64,000 nt of DNA from Leclercia adecarboxylata (GTDB lineage Bacteria; Pseudomonadota; Gammaproteobacteria; Enterobacterales; Enterobacteriaceae): assembly GCF_023639785.1 (NCBI RefSeq), contig NZ_CP098325.1, forward strand, positions 1,054,001 to 1,118,000, read 5' to 3'. Under the pieces are notes generated by a model. It was given only the letters and a program-made list of their open reading frames with translations, did no database searches and was not told the DNA's origin. Positions 1-10,825 of the stretch are shown in pieces; position 1 is the first letter of the stretch; each line of letters starts with the position of its first letter. Made by a program: the position numbers and the translations under genes.

Positions 1-268
1 ACCCCTTGACGGTATTGGTCCGGATGATATCGGCCTTGACCGGCTGGAACAGCGCCTGAAATCGGAAACGATCGCTGAGGTGATCCTCGCTACCAACCCA
101 ACGGTGGAAGGGGAGGCGACAGCCAACTATATCGCCGAGCTGTGTGCCGAGTCGGGCGTCGACGCCAGTCGTATTGCCCACGGTGTTCCGGTTGGCGGTG
201 AGCTGGAGATGGTCGACGGCACCACGCTGTCACACTCTCTGGCCGGTCGTCACAAGATTATTTTCTGA
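1..268 (+). CDS. recR: Recombination mediator RecR, C-terminal part (5' end outside window)
   Basis: An open frame enters from the left edge and stops at 268; only about the last 88 residues are present. They contain the end of the Toprim domain (the [10 protein letters not shown] stretch is typical) and the C-terminal segment with [10 protein letters not shown], as in enteric RecR. RecR works with RecF and RecO to load RecA onto gapped DNA. The position directly upstream of htpG matches the E. coli dnaX-ybaB-recR-htpG order, so dnaX and ybaB probably lie to the left. A GC-rich hairpin (276-296) follows the stop and may terminate this operon. Confidence 0.95.
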   Translation, partial: PLDGIGPDDIGLDRLEQRLKSETIAEVILATNPTVEGEATANYIAELCAESGVDASRIAHGVPVGGELEMVDGTTLSHSLAGRHKIIF

Positions 269-297
269 CCAAACGGAGGCTGCAGACGCGGCCTCCG

Positions 298-326
298 CTT
301 GAAAAAATTCCCCCCTGGCCCCATCT
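298..326 (+). promoter_or_regulatory. Sigma-32 heat-shock promoter of htpG
   Basis: CTTGAAA at 298-304 and CCCCATCT at 319-326 are separated by 14 bases. This matches the sigma-32 consensus (CTTGAAA, 11-16 bases, CCCCATNT) and lies 53 bases before the htpG start, as in E. coli. Confidence 0.9.
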
Positions 327-379
327 CTCCCTCAACGCTTTTAAACCCCATTAAATGGCATTGTTGAGGTCGACTTAGT

Positions 380-2254
380 ATGAAAGGACAAGAAACCCGT
401 GGTTTCCAGTCAGAAGTAAAACAACTTCTGCACCTGATGATCCATTCTCTTTATTCCAATAAAGAAATTTTCCTGCGTGAGCTTATCTCTAACGCCTCTG
501 ATGCGGCAGACAAGCTGCGTTTTCGTGCGCTCTCGAAGCCAGAGCTGTATGAAGGTGACGGCGAACTGCGCGTACGCGTGTCGTTTGATAAAGAAAACCG
601 CACCCTGACCATCGCGGATAACGGCATCGGGATGACCCGCGATGAAGCCATTGATCATCTTGGCACCATCGCTAAATCCGGCACCAAAGCGTTCCTGCAG
701 TCAATGGGCTCCGATCAGGCTAAAGACAGCCAGCTGATCGGCCAGTTCGGCGTGGGCTTCTACTCCGCCTTCATCGTGGCGGATAAAGTCACCGTACGCA
801 CCCGTGCGGCTGGCGAAAGCGCGGAAAACGGCGTGTTCTGGGAATCCCACGGCGAAGGTGAATACACCGTTGCCGATATCACCAAAGCCGATCGCGGGAC
901 CGAGATCACGCTGCACCTGCGCGAAGGGGAAGATGATTTCCTCAACGACTGGCGCGTACGCTCCATCATCAGCAAATATTCCGACCATATCGCGCTGCCG
1001 GTAGAGATCGAAAAACGGGAAGAGCAGGACGGCGAAACCGTGATCTCCTGGGAGAAGATCAACAAGGCGCAGGCGCTGTGGACGCGTAACAAGTCTGAGA
1101 TCAAAGACGAAGAGTACACCGAGTTCTACAAGCACATCGCCCATGACTTTACCGATCCGCTGACCTGGAGCCACAACCGCGTGGAAGGGAAGCAGGAGTA
1201 CACCAGCCTGCTGTACATCCCGGCGCAGGCGCCGTGGGATATGTGGAACCGCGATCACAAGCACGGCCTGAAGCTGTACGTGCAGCGCGTGTTCATCATG
1301 GACGAAGCCGAGCAGTTCATGCCGAACTACCTGCGCTTTGTGCGTGGTCTGATTGATTCTAACGATCTGCCGCTGAACGTCTCCCGTGAGATCCTCCAGG
1401 ACAGCACCGTGACCCGCAACCTGCGCAACGCGCTGAGCAAACGTGCGCTGCAGATGCTGGATAAGCTGGCGAAAGATGACGCGGAAAAATACCAGACCTT
1501 CTGGAAACAGTTCGGCCTGGTGCTGAAAGAGGGGCCGGCAGAAGATTCCTCTAACCTCGAAGCTATCGCCAAACTGCTGCGCTTCGCCTCCACGCACACC
1601 GACTCTTCCGAGCAGACCGTATCGCTGGAAGAGTACATCTCCCGCATGAAAGAAGGGCAGGAGAAGATCTACTACATCACCGCCGACAGCTATGCCGCGG
1701 CGAAGAGCAGCCCGCACCTGGAGCTGCTGCGTAAGAAAGGCATCGAAGTGCTGCTGCTTTCCGATCGCATCGATGAGTGGATGATGAACTACCTGACCGA
1801 GTTCAGCGGTAAAGCGTTCCAGTCCGTTGCTAAAGCCGATGAGTCCATCGACAAGCTGGCGGATGAAGTGGACGAAACCGCAAAAGAGGCGGAAAAAGCC
1901 CTGGAGCCGTTCGTTGAGCGCGTAAAAACCCATCTGGGCGATCGCGTCAAAGAGGTGCGTTTCACCCACCGTCTGACGGATACCCCGGCTATCGTCACCA
2001 CCGACGCCGACGAGATGAGTACCCAGATGGCGAAGCTGTTCGCCGCTGCGGGCCAGAGCGTACCGGAAGTGAAGTACATCTTTGAACTGAACCCGGATCA
2101 CGCCCTGGTGAAACGCGCAGCCGAAACGCAGGACGAAGCCCGCTTCGCCGAGTGGGTTGAACTGCTGCTGGATCAGTCCCTGCTGGCCGAACGCGGCACG
2201 CTGGAAGATCCGAACCAGTTCATCAAGCGCGTGAATGCGCTGCTGCTGGCGTAA
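380..2254 (+). CDS. htpG: Molecular chaperone HtpG (bacterial Hsp90)
   Basis: 624 residues, the normal enteric length. It is a cytosolic ATP-dependent chaperone that acts late in client folding together with DnaK. The N-terminal GHKL ATPase domain shows [11 protein letters not shown] near residue 37 (the Asn/Asp that binds Mg-ATP), DNGIGM near 80 and the glycine-rich lid [11 protein letters not shown] near 118. The middle domain carries the SREILQ segment with the conserved Arg that contacts ATP gamma-phosphate, and the C-terminal dimerisation domain is complete. The start is the ATG about 53 bases after a sigma-32 promoter, so heat-shock control is expected. Monocistronic, between recR and adk. 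Confidence 0.98.
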   Translation: MKGQETRGFQSEVKQLLHLMIHSLYSNKEIFLRELISNASDAADKLRFRALSKPELYEGDGELRVRVSFDKENRTLTIADNGIGMTRDEAIDHLGTIAKSGTKAFLQSMGSDQAKDSQLIGQFGVGFYSAFIVADKVTVRTRAAGESAENGVFWESHGEGEYTVADITKADRGTEITLHLREGEDDFLNDWRVRSIISKYSDHIALPVEIEKREEQDGETVISWEKINKAQALWTRNKSEIKDEEYTEFYKHIAHDFTDPLTWSHNRVEGKQEYTSLLYIPAQAPWDMWNRDHKHGLKLYVQRVFIMDEAEQFMPNYLRFVRGLIDSNDLPLNVSREILQDSTVTRNLRNALSKRALQMLDKLAKDDAEKYQTFWKQFGLVLKEGPAEDSSNLEAIAKLLRFASTHTDSSEQTVSLEEYISRMKEGQEKIYYITADSYAAAKSSPHLELLRKKGIEVLLLSDRIDEWMMNYLTEFSGKAFQSVAKADESIDKLADEVDETAKEAEKALEPFVERVKTHLGDRVKEVRFTHRLTDTPAIVTTDADEMSTQMAKLFAAAGQSVPEVKYIFELNPDHALVKRAAETQDEARFAEWVELLLDQSLLAERGTLEDPNQFIKRVNALLLA

Positions 2255-2277
2255 CTGACCAAGCCTCCCCTGGTCTT

Positions 2278-2324
2278 CTCCCTCTCCCCGTGGGAGAGGG
2301 CCGGGGTGAGGGCACCAGACCGCA
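2278..2324. repeat. GGGAGAGGG-class intergenic palindrome
   Basis: CCCTCTCCC and GGGAGAGGG arms around a short loop, followed by a GGGTGAGGGCA-like tail and a CAGACCGC end. The same unit recurs at 5676-5767 (two copies), 10711-10757, 34081-34126 and 37495-37540. It lies just after the htpG stop. Confidence 0.85.
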
Positions 2325-2417
2325 CTAAACCAAATAATCTCCCCTCATTAACCGTTTCAGCCCTCCCGCCTTCCTTGAGCGATACCCGTTCTGATGGTAT
2401 TGTTTAGCGCTTTTTGA

Positions 2418-3095
<678 letters not shown>

Positions 3096-3112
3096 TCGCG
3101 CCACCACTAAAT

Positions 3113-3222
3113 CATTCGGGCTGCATCGCGGCGGCAAGCACGCGAATCCCCAGGAACATAGATCACTATGTGACTGGGGTGAAAGTGCGCAGCCAACAAA
3201 GAGGCAGCCTGAAGGATGACGT
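3113..3222. repeat. ERIC (intergenic repeat unit) element
   Basis: Contains the ERIC core: the GAATCCCCAGGA arm at 3144-3155 and GTGACTGGGGTGA at 3170-3182 form the central palindrome, with the flanking GCAGCC...GAAGGATGACG end. ERIC elements are non-autonomous enteric repeats and are usually transcribed with the neighbouring gene, here adk. Confidence 0.9.
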
Positions 3223-3224
3223 GG

Positions 3225-3250
3225 TTCTCACCCGGGTCCCCGGGTGAGAA
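3225..3250. terminator. 12-bp perfect hairpin after the ERIC, possible adk terminator
   Basis: TTCTCACCCGGG (3225-3236) pairs with CCCGGGTGAGAA (3239-3250). There is no strong U tract after it, only a mildly T-rich stretch, so termination is likely but not certain. Confidence 0.5.
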
Positions 3251-3340
3251 ATATTCTCATCTTACCTATCACAGCAATGGGTTTCGTTTAAACGCATTTC
3301 CGCTACAATTGACAACCTATCAAATGGTTATGAGGCGTGA

Positions 3341-4303
3341 ATGAGTCAGGCGAAAACCGGCATCCTGCTTGCCAATTTGGGTACCCCAGAAGCACCTACT
3401 CCAGCGGCGGTAAAACGCTACCTGCGACAATTTTTAAGCGACACTCGCGTCGTGGATACCCCAAGACTCCTGTGGTGGCCCCTGCTGCGCGGCATCATTC
3501 TGCCGATCCGTTCTCCGCGTGTGGCAAAGCTCTATCAGTCCGTCTGGATGGAGGAGGGCTCGCCGCTGATGGTCTACAGCCGTCGTCAGGAGAAAGCGCT
3601 GGCCGCCCGTCTGCCGGATATGCCGGTGGCGCTGGGCATGAGCTACGGAAAACCTTCCCTGAAAAGCGCCGTCGACGATCTGCTGGCCCAGGGCGTTGAT
3701 CACATTGTGGTGCTGACGCTCTATCCGCAATACTCCTGCTCCACCGTGGCCGCAGTCTGGGATGAACTGGCGCGTATTCTGGCCACTCGCCGCCGCATTC
3801 CCGGCGTGACCTTTATTCGCGATTACGCGGATAACGAGCTGTACATCAACGCCCTTGCCAGCAGCGCCCGCGCGTCCTTTGAGAAACACGGCGAGCCGGA
3901 CCTGCTGCTGCTCTCCTATCACGGTATTCCGCAGCGATTTGCCGACGAAGGGGATGATTACCCGCAGCGCTGTCGCGACACCACCCGGGAGCTGGTTTCT
4001 GCCCTCGGCCTGCCGCCGGAGAAGGTGATGATGACCTTCCAGTCGCGCTTTGGCCGCGAGCCGTGGCTGACCCCTTATACCGACGAGACCCTGAAAATGC
4101 TGGGCGAGAAGGGGGTGAAGCATATTCAGGTGATGTCGCCGGGCTTTGCGTCGGACTGTCTGGAAACCCTGGAAGAGATCGCGGTGCAAAACCGGGAATT
4201 CTTCCTCGAAGCGGGCGGCACAAAGTATGAGTATATTCCGGCGCTTAACGACGACCCTGAGCACATCGACATGATGGTGTCGCTGGTGACCCACAGCCGC
4301 TGA
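3341..4303 (+). CDS. hemH: Ferrochelatase HemH
   Basis: 320 residues, the same as E. coli. It inserts Fe2+ into protoporphyrin IX, the last step of haem synthesis, at the inner face of the cytoplasmic membrane. Family landmarks: an N-terminal [14 protein letters not shown], the [12 protein letters not shown] segment near residue 190 holding the catalytic His, and [16 protein letters not shown] about residues 230-245, the ferrochelatase signature. The [13 protein letters not shown] segment contains the conserved Glu. Start ATG at 3341 follows GAGGCGTGA. In E. coli aes lies between hemH and gsk; here it is absent and gsk follows after 62 bases. Confidence 0.97.
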   Translation: MSQAKTGILLANLGTPEAPTPAAVKRYLRQFLSDTRVVDTPRLLWWPLLRGIILPIRSPRVAKLYQSVWMEEGSPLMVYSRRQEKALAARLPDMPVALGMSYGKPSLKSAVDDLLAQGVDHIVVLTLYPQYSCSTVAAVWDELARILATRRRIPGVTFIRDYADNELYINALASSARASFEKHGEPDLLLLSYHGIPQRFADEGDDYPQRCRDTTRELVSALGLPPEKVMMTFQSRFGREPWLTPYTDETLKMLGEKGVKHIQVMSPGFASDCLETLEEIAVQNREFFLEAGGTKYEYIPALNDDPEHIDMMVSLVTHSR

Positions 4304-4365
4304 TCGCACTCTGAGCCGGGTTTGTGCTACCATTCCCGGCCCATCCGTCACTCATAGCCCAGAAC

Positions 4366-5670
4366 ATGAAATTTCCCGGTAAACGTAAATCTAAACACTA
4401 CTTTCCCGTTAACGCCCGCGATCCGCTGCTCCAGCAAATTCAGCCGGAAAATGAAACCAATGCCGCCTGGGTGGTGGGCATCGATCAGACGCTGGTGGAT
4501 ATTGAAGCTAAAGTGGACGATGCGTTTGTCGCGCGTTACGGCCTGAGTGCCGGGCACTCTCTGGTTATTGAAGACGATGTGGCGGAAGCGCTCTATCAGG
4601 AGCTGGTGCGGGATAACCTCATCACCCATCAGTTTGCCGGTGGCACCATCGGCAACACCATGCACAACTACTCCGTACTGGCGGACGATCGCTCCGTTCT
4701 GCTGGGCGTGATGTGCAGCAATATCGAAATTGGCAGCTACGCCTACCGCTACCTTTGCAATACTTCCAGCCGTACCGATCTCAACTATCTGCAGGGTGTG
4801 GACGGGGCGATTGGCCGCTGCTTCACGCTGATCGGGGAATCCGGCGAACGTACCTTCGCCATCAGCCCGGGGCACATGAACAAGCTGCGCGCCGAGAGCA
4901 TCCCGGAAGCGGTGATTGCGGGTGCATCAGCGCTGGTGCTGACCTCCTATCTGGTGCGCTGCAAGCCGGGCGAGCCGATGCCGGATGCGACCATGAAGGC
5001 GGTGGAGTATGCGAAGAAATACAATGTGCCGGTCGTCCTGACCCTGGGAACCAAATTCGTTATCGCCGATAACCCCGAGTGGTGGCAGGCGTTCCTGAAA
5101 GAACACGTCTCGATTCTGGCAATGAATGAAGAAGAGGCCGAAGCCCTGACCGGGGAGAGCGATCCGCTGCTGGCCTCTGACAAGGCGCTGGACTGGGTCG
5201 ATCTGGTGCTCTGCACCGCCGGGCCGGTAGGCTTGTATATGGCCGGTTTCACCGAAGAAGAGGCGAAACGCAAAACCCAGCATCCGCTGCTGCCGGGGGC
5301 CATCGCCGAGTTCAACCAGTTTGAATTCAGCCGTGCGATGCGCCATAAAGACTGCGTGAATCCGCTGCGTATCTTCTCCCATATCGCTCCGTATATGGGC
5401 GGCCCGGAGAAGATCATGAACACCAACGGGGCAGGCGACGGCGCGCTGGCTGCGCTGCTGCACGATATCACCGCCAACGCTTTCCACCGCACCAACGTGC
5501 CGAACTCCAGCAAACACAAGTTTAACTGGCTGACCTACTCGTCGCTGGCGCAGGTGTGTAAGTATGCGAACCGCGTAAGCTATCAGGTGCTGAACCAGCA
5601 CTCACCGCGCTTAACGCGCGGCCTGCCGGAGCGGGAAGATAGCCTGGAAGAGTCGTACTGGGACAGGTAA
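4366..5670 (+). CDS. gsk: Inosine-guanosine kinase
   Basis: 434 residues, a PfkB/ribokinase-family kinase that phosphorylates inosine and guanosine for purine salvage. The anion-hole/catalytic signature NTNGAGDGALAALL near residue 353 holds the catalytic Asp, and FAGGTIGNTMHNYS near 89 is the nucleoside-binding region. The frame is open back to a GTG at 4324, but the known N-terminus MKFPGKRKSKHYF begins at ATG 4366, which I chose. Close to E. coli Gsk throughout. Follows hemH on the same strand. Confidence 0.97.
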   Translation: MKFPGKRKSKHYFPVNARDPLLQQIQPENETNAAWVVGIDQTLVDIEAKVDDAFVARYGLSAGHSLVIEDDVAEALYQELVRDNLITHQFAGGTIGNTMHNYSVLADDRSVLLGVMCSNIEIGSYAYRYLCNTSSRTDLNYLQGVDGAIGRCFTLIGESGERTFAISPGHMNKLRAESIPEAVIAGASALVLTSYLVRCKPGEPMPDATMKAVEYAKKYNVPVVLTLGTKFVIADNPEWWQAFLKEHVSILAMNEEEAEALTGESDPLLASDKALDWVDLVLCTAGPVGLYMAGFTEEEAKRKTQHPLLPGAIAEFNQFEFSRAMRHKDCVNPLRIFSHIAPYMGGPEKIMNTNGAGDGALAALLHDITANAFHRTNVPNSSKHKFNWLTYSSLAQVCKYANRVSYQVLNQHSPRLTRGLPEREDSLEESYWDR

Positions 5671-5675
5671 AAGAA

Positions 5676-5767
5676 AACCCCCACCCTAACCCTCTCCCCA
5701 CAGGGGAGAGGGAACGTGAACCCCCTCTCCCCGTGTGAGAGGGCCAGAGTGAGAGCATCAGGCCGCA
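5676..5767. repeat. Two GGGAGAGGG-class palindromes in tandem
   Basis: CCCTCTCCC...GGGAGAGGG at about 5690-5711 is followed by a degenerate copy CCCTCTCCCC...GAGAGGG with the GAGTGAGAGCATCAGGCCGCA tail ending near 5767. They fill the space between the convergent gsk and ybaL stops, where they may serve as a bidirectional terminator. Confidence 0.8.
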
Positions 5768-5773
5768 CAAGTT

Positions 5774-7450
5774 TTATCCCGTCACCGTCGCTTCAAGCGG
5801 CGGCTTCTCCAGCAGCGACAGCATGGTATTGGCAATCTCGCGCTCGCCCATTACCACCTGGTTCGCGCCGCGTTCCATAATGTATTCCACTTCGTCGTCG
5901 TAATGCGCCCGGGCGATAATCTCCAGCTGCGGACATTTTTCACGGGCAGATACCACAATCTCACCGGCCTCGTAACCGTTAGGGATGGTCAGCAGCAGCC
6001 AGCGGGCGCAGTCCAGATGCGCCAGATTCATGATCTCTTCGTTCGCCGCATTCCCCAGCACCGCACGGATCCCGCGCTCGCGTAGCTCGTCCACGCGGGT
6101 GCGGGACGTTTCTATCACCACCAGCGGAATGCCCTGGGCCATCAGCTTCTCACCCAGCAGGCTGCCGACGCGGCCAAAGCCGACCAGCAGGGCGTGGTTG
6201 CAGATATCCACCGGGATCTGCTTCTCCTCTTCGATAGCCTCTTCCAGCGTCTGCTCTTCGAGGGTTTCGGTTTTATCGAGGTATTTCTCCAGCAGGGCGA
6301 ACAGCACCGGGTTCAGCATGATGGAGAGGATCGCCCCCGCCAGCACCAGGTTTTGCCCGGCCTGCGGCAGCAGATCCAGCGCCATGCCCAGGCCTGCGAG
6401 GATAAAGGCAAATTCACCGATCTGCGCGAGGCTGGCGGCGATGGTCAGCGCGGTGCGCGGCGAGTGACCAAACATGCGCACCAGGAAGAAAGCCGCTACC
6501 GACTTACCAAAGATAATGATCGCCAGGGTGCCAAGCACCGCCAGCGGCTGCTCAATCAGAATCATCGGGTTGAACAGCATCCCTACGGAGACGAAGAACA
6601 GCACCGCAAAGGCGTCGCGCAGGGGCAGGGTATCGTGAGCGGCACGGTGGCTCAGCTCCGATTCGTTCAGCACCATTCCGGCAAAGAAGGCGCCCAGCGC
6701 GAAGGAGACATCAAACAGCTCCACGGCACCGAAGGCAATGCCCAGCGCCAGCGCCAGTACGGCGAGAGTAAACAGCTCACGCGAGCCGGTCGCCGCGCTG
6801 CGGGAGAGGATCCAGGGCACCAGGCGGCGGCCAACCAGCATCATAATGGCGATAAAGGCCACCACCTTCCCGATGGTGATACTCATATCCAGCGCCAGCG
6901 AAGCCAGGCCAACGTTCTCTTTTTCGAGCATACCGGCGACCGCAGGCAGCAGCACCAGGGTTAAGACCATCACCAGATCTTCAACAATCAGCCAGCCAAT
7001 GGCGATCTGCCCCCGCTGGCTGTCTATCAGCTGTCTCTCTTCAAGCGCGCGCAGCAGCACCACGGTACTGGCGGTGGAAAGACACAGACCAAACACGATG
7101 CCGGTCATCAGCGGCCAGCCCAGCATTGCTGAAAGCGCCATACCCAGCAACGTCGCCACGGCTATCTGGGCGATCGCGCCGGGAATGGCGATCGACTTTA
7201 CCGCCATCAAATCCTTCAGGGAAAAATGCAAACCCACACCGAACATCAGCAGGATCACGCCAAGTTCCGCCAGCTCCGGGGCAAGTTTAGTATCAGCAAC
7301 AAAACCAGGGGTAAACGGACCGGCTAACACGCCCGCCAGTAAATAGCCCACCAGGGGGGAAATACGCAGCTTGTTGGCAATCATGCCGAGGATAAAAGCG
7401 AGTACAAGACCACCAACAATGGTGGTGATAAGCGGTGTGGCGTGGTGCAT
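5774..7450 (-). CDS. ybaL: YbaL, Kef-type CPA2 monovalent cation/proton antiporter with RCK domain
   Basis: 558 residues, the E. coli YbaL length. The N-terminal two thirds is a CPA2 exchanger with about 12 hydrophobic segments, including the VEDLVMVL stretch that holds the acidic residue of the family and a GQIAIGW-type segment. After residue about 390 an acidic linker leads to a cytosolic RCK_N domain with the Rossmann motif LLVGFGRVGSLLG (about 420-432), expected to bind NAD(H)/nucleotides and gate transport. Start ATG at 7450 follows AGGAGA. Convergent with gsk, and upstream (on its strand) is fsr. Substrate in this organism is inferred from the family only. Confidence 0.93.
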   Translation of the reverse strand: MHHATPLITTIVGGLVLAFILGMIANKLRISPLVGYLLAGVLAGPFTPGFVADTKLAPELAELGVILLMFGVGLHFSLKDLMAVKSIAIPGAIAQIAVATLLGMALSAMLGWPLMTGIVFGLCLSTASTVVLLRALEERQLIDSQRGQIAIGWLIVEDLVMVLTLVLLPAVAGMLEKENVGLASLALDMSITIGKVVAFIAIMMLVGRRLVPWILSRSAATGSRELFTLAVLALALGIAFGAVELFDVSFALGAFFAGMVLNESELSHRAAHDTLPLRDAFAVLFFVSVGMLFNPMILIEQPLAVLGTLAIIIFGKSVAAFFLVRMFGHSPRTALTIAASLAQIGEFAFILAGLGMALDLLPQAGQNLVLAGAILSIMLNPVLFALLEKYLDKTETLEEQTLEEAIEEEKQIPVDICNHALLVGFGRVGSLLGEKLMAQGIPLVVIETSRTRVDELRERGIRAVLGNAANEEIMNLAHLDCARWLLLTIPNGYEAGEIVVSAREKCPQLEIIARAHYDDEVEYIMERGANQVVMGEREIANTMLSLLEKPPLEATVTG

Positions 7451-7650
7451 TCCGTCTCCTTTCGTTGCTGTGTGACTCCATTTTTGGTCGTTAAACCAAA
7501 AAGCCGTGTAATAGTTTATGACAAAATTAATGATTATGTTTATGAATAATTCTTGAATTTTGATAAAAACAGCAATAAGGGTTAAACAGAAGCAGAACAG
7601 GACGATTTTTAAGAGGCAGTGTTAAGAAAGGCTTATGGCATCAGGAAAGG

Positions 7651-7679
7651 CTGCGGTCAAACCCGGAGTTTGACCGCAG
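7651..7679 (-). terminator. Hairpin terminator downstream of fsr
   Basis: CTGCGGTCAAAC (7651-7662) and GTTTGACCGCAG (7668-7679) form a perfect 12-bp stem with a 5-base loop, 5 bases after the fsr stop on the minus strand. The following U run is weak. Confidence 0.7.
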
Positions 7680-7684
7680 ATAAA

Positions 7685-8890
7685 TCAGGCTTTATGCCGG
7701 TTATCAGGCAGGAATATAGTCAACATCCCAAGAAGAGGCAGGAAAGCGCAGATTTTATAGACCAGGAAGATACTGGTATGGTCTGCAATCAGCCCTAATA
7801 CCGCTGCGCCAAGGCCGCCCATCCCGAAAGCAAAACCAAAAAACAGCCCGGAAACCATGCCGATACGCCCCGGAAGCAGCTCCTGGGCATAAACCAGAAT
7901 GGCAGAAAAGGCAGAGGCAAGGATAAAGCCGATGATCACGGTTAAAACACCCGTCCACCACAGGCTTGCGTAGGGCAAAATAAGCGTGAAGGGGGCAACG
8001 CCGAGGATAGAGCCCCAAATTACATATTTACGCCCGATCTTGTCCCCCAGAGGCCCACCAATAAAGGTTCCGGCAGCAACCGCAAACAGGAAGGCGAAGA
8101 GGTGAAACTGGGCGTTCTGAACCGATAATCCGAATTTTTCCATCAGATAAAAGGTGTAATAGCTGCTGATACTCGCCATGTAGAAGTATTTGGAGAAAAT
8201 CAGCATCAGCAGAATGCTGACTGCCAGAATCACCTTATTGCGCGGCAGGGGATTAATCACCGGTGCTTTTGGTTTGCCCTTATTGACCCGATGCTGGGCG
8301 GCATACCAGCGGCTGATTTGCGCCAGTACCACAATCGCCAGCAGCGCCGCCAGCACGAACCAGGCCACGTTCCCTTTGCCGTACGGAGCGATAATCACCG
8401 CCGCCAGCAGGGGGCCGAGGGAGCTACCGAAGTTGCCGCCCACCTGGAACAGCGACTGTGCCAGACCGTGACGGCCGCCGGAGGCCATGCGCGCCACGCG
8501 TGACGACTCTGGATGGAAGACCGACGAGCCGGTCCCCACCAGGGCGGCTGCCACCAGCACACCTTCAAAACTGCCCGCCATCGCCAGCAGGATCAGGCCG
8601 CTCAGGGTAAAGCACATGCCAATCGGCAGTGACCACGGCATCGGATATTTATCCGTCCAGTAACCTACCACCGGTTGCAGCAGCGACGACGCCAGCTGGA
8701 AGGTGAGGGTGATCATGCCGATCTGCACGAAGGTAAGAGAAAACTCGGACTGCAGTAACGGGTAGATCGCCAGAATAAGCGACTGGATCATATCGTTAAG
8801 CAGATGCGAAAGACTGATTGCGCCGAGAATGCCAAATGAGGTGCGGGCCTTAGCCGCCGACACCGGAGGAGTAGATTCGCTGATTGCCAT
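7685..8890 (-). CDS. fsr: Fosmidomycin resistance-type MFS exporter Fsr
   Basis: 401 residues from ATG at 8890; a GTG at 8899 would add three residues. It is a major-facilitator efflux pump of the inner membrane with 12 predicted segments, nearly co-linear with E. coli Fsr. The GYWTDKYPMPW loop between segments 2 and 3 and the GDKIGRKYVIWG loop between 8 and 9 are the duplicated MFS A-motif. Known of the family: export of fosmidomycin when overexpressed, physiological substrate unclear. Divergent from ushA with a 163-bp spacer that would hold both promoters. Confidence 0.94.
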   Translation of the reverse strand: MAISESTPPVSAAKARTSFGILGAISLSHLLNDMIQSLILAIYPLLQSEFSLTFVQIGMITLTFQLASSLLQPVVGYWTDKYPMPWSLPIGMCFTLSGLILLAMAGSFEGVLVAAALVGTGSSVFHPESSRVARMASGGRHGLAQSLFQVGGNFGSSLGPLLAAVIIAPYGKGNVAWFVLAALLAIVVLAQISRWYAAQHRVNKGKPKAPVINPLPRNKVILAVSILLMLIFSKYFYMASISSYYTFYLMEKFGLSVQNAQFHLFAFLFAVAAGTFIGGPLGDKIGRKYVIWGSILGVAPFTLILPYASLWWTGVLTVIIGFILASAFSAILVYAQELLPGRIGMVSGLFFGFAFGMGGLGAAVLGLIADHTSIFLVYKICAFLPLLGMLTIFLPDNRHKA

Positions 8891-9053
8891 AAATACCACG
8901 TCGATTGTTATTGGAAGTGCAGGGTGTAATTATTATCTGACTAACATACCTGTCCCTGACATTTGAGGAAAGTCGCAATTCTGAAAACATATTTGTCTAT
9001 TCTGATGACTCATTGTAATTTTTGCGTTTGTCCGAAGATCAGGGAGTGAAGAA

Positions 9054-10706
9054 ATGAAGTTAATGAAGCGAGGCCTCGCGCTGGCAATAATAGCCGCGTG
9101 CGGGCTGCTCAGCCTGCCAGCCCAGGCCTGGGAAAAAGATAAAACCTATAACATCACCATCCTGCATACCAACGATCATCACGGCCACTTCTGGCGCAGC
9201 GAATACGGCGAATATGGCCTTTCGGCGCAGAAAACGCTGGTGGACGGGATCCGTAAAGAGGTGGCGGCAAAAGGCGGCAGCGTGCTGCTGCTCTCCGGCG
9301 GTGACATTAATACCGGCGTGCCGGAGTCTGATTTGCAGGATGCTGAACCCGATTTTCGCGGCATGAATCTGATTGGTTACGATGCGATGGCCGTAGGTAA
9401 CCATGAGTTTGATAATCCCATCGAAGTATTACGCCAGCAGGAGAAGTGGGCTAAATTCCCGTTCCTCTCCGCCAATATTTATCAAAAAAGCACCGGCGAG
9501 CGCTTATTTAAACCCTGGGCCATTTTCAAACGCCAGGATATTAAAATTGCGGTCGTGGGGCTGACCACCGATGACACGGCGAAAATCGGCAACCCGGAAT
9601 ATTTTACCGACATCGAATTCCGTAAACCGGCCGACGAAGCGAAGCTGGTGATCCAGGAGCTGCAGCAGAACGAAAAACCGGACGTGATTATCGCCACCAC
9701 CCACATGGGGCACTACGACAACGGCGAGCACGGCTCGAACGCGGCGGGTGATGTTGAGATGGCGCGCAGCCTGCCGACGGGGTCGCTGGCGATGATTGTG
9801 GGCGGCCACTCCCAGGATCCGGTCTGCATGGCGTCGGAAAACAAAAAGCAGGTGGATTACGTGCCAGGCACGCCGTGCGCGCCGGACAAGCAGAACGGGA
9901 TCTGGATTGTGCAGGCGCACGAGTGGGGCAAATACGTGGGCCGCGCCGATTTTGAATTCCGCAACGGCGAGATGAAGCTGGTGCACTACCAGCTGATCCC
10001 GGTCAACCTGAAGAAGAAGGTGACTTACGATAACGGTCAGAGCGAGCGTGTTCTCTATACGCCAGAAATTGCAGAAAACCCCCAGATGCTCTCCCTCCTG
10101 ACGCCGTTCCAGAATAAGGGCAAGGCGCAGCTGGATGTGAAGATCGGCACGCTCAACGGCCGACTGGAAGGGGATCGCAGCAAGGTGCGCTTTGTGCAGA
10201 CCAATATGGGGCATCTGATTCTGGCCGCGCAGATGGCGCGCACCGGAGCCGACTTTGCGGTGATGAGCGGCGGCGGGATCCGCGACTCCATCGAAGGCGG
10301 GGACATTACCTATAAAGATGTGCTGAAGGTGCAGCCGTTTGGCAACGTGCTGGTGTATGTCGATATGAGCGGCAAAGAGGTGACGGACTATCTGACCGCG
10401 GTAGCACAGATGAAGCCGGACTCCGGGGCCTACCCGCAGTTTGCCAACGTCAGCTTTGTGGCGAAGGGCGGCGTGCTCAGCGACCTGAAGATCAAGGGTG
10501 AACCGGTGGATCCAGCCAAAACCTACCGGATGGCAACCTTAAGCTTTAACGCTACCGGCGGCGATGGTTATCCGCATATCGATAATAAACCGGGCTATGT
10601 GAATACCGGCTTTATCGACGCCGAGGTGCTCAAGCAGTACATCCAGCAGAACTCTCCTCTGGATGTGAATGCCTATGAACCGAAAGGTGAAGTGAGCTGG
10701 CAGTAG
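9054..10706 (+). CDS. ushA: UshA, periplasmic UDP-sugar hydrolase / 5'-nucleotidase
   Basis: 550 residues with a signal peptide cleaved after about residue 25 (AQA). In the periplasm it hydrolyses UDP-sugars and nucleotides so that sugar and nucleoside can be taken up. N-terminal metallophosphatase domain: Asp41 and His43 in NDHHGH, Asp84 in GGDINTG, the GNHEFD motif with the catalytic Asn116/His117, HMGHYDNGEHG near 217, and GGHSQDP with His252 and Gln254, numbered as in E. coli. The C-terminal domain binds the nucleotide (SGGGIRDS, FNATGGDGYP). Divergent from fsr and convergent with ybaK, with a hairpin between. Confidence 0.98.
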   Translation: MKLMKRGLALAIIAACGLLSLPAQAWEKDKTYNITILHTNDHHGHFWRSEYGEYGLSAQKTLVDGIRKEVAAKGGSVLLLSGGDINTGVPESDLQDAEPDFRGMNLIGYDAMAVGNHEFDNPIEVLRQQEKWAKFPFLSANIYQKSTGERLFKPWAIFKRQDIKIAVVGLTTDDTAKIGNPEYFTDIEFRKPADEAKLVIQELQQNEKPDVIIATTHMGHYDNGEHGSNAAGDVEMARSLPTGSLAMIVGGHSQDPVCMASENKKQVDYVPGTPCAPDKQNGIWIVQAHEWGKYVGRADFEFRNGEMKLVHYQLIPVNLKKKVTYDNGQSERVLYTPEIAENPQMLSLLTPFQNKGKAQLDVKIGTLNGRLEGDRSKVRFVQTNMGHLILAAQMARTGADFAVMSGGGIRDSIEGGDITYKDVLKVQPFGNVLVYVDMSGKEVTDYLTAVAQMKPDSGAYPQFANVSFVAKGGVLSDLKIKGEPVDPAKTYRMATLSFNATGGDGYPHIDNKPGYVNTGFIDAEVLKQYIQQNSPLDVNAYEPKGEVSWQ

Positions 10707-10710
10707 TGTT

Positions 10711-10757
10711 GTGCGGCCTGATGCCCTCACCCCAACCCTCTCCCACCGGGAGAGGGC
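10711..10757. repeat. GGGAGAGGG-class palindrome, inverted orientation
   Basis: Reverse-orientation copy: TGCGGCCTGATGCCCTCACC then CCAACCCTCTCCC and GGGAGAGGG. It lies immediately after the ushA stop. Confidence 0.8.
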
Positions 10758-10767
10758 GCGAACACAA

Positions 10768-10793
10768 AAAACGGTAACGCCTGTTACCGTTTT
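10768..10793. terminator. Bidirectional intrinsic terminator between ushA and ybaK
   Basis: AAAACGGTAAC (10768-10778) and GTTACCGTTTT (10783-10793) flank a GCCT loop, with A and T runs on the two sides. It can serve both converging genes. Confidence 0.88.
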
Positions 10794-10825
10794 GCTTTTA
10801 CCTCGCAGCGCCACCCGGCGTTTTT

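Noticed and set aside
701..2101. Long open frame on the minus strand opposite htpG (466 codons)
   Set aside because: It is a shadow of the high-GC codon pattern of htpG; the protein is Gln/His/Val/Arg-rich without any motif, and there is no ribosome site.
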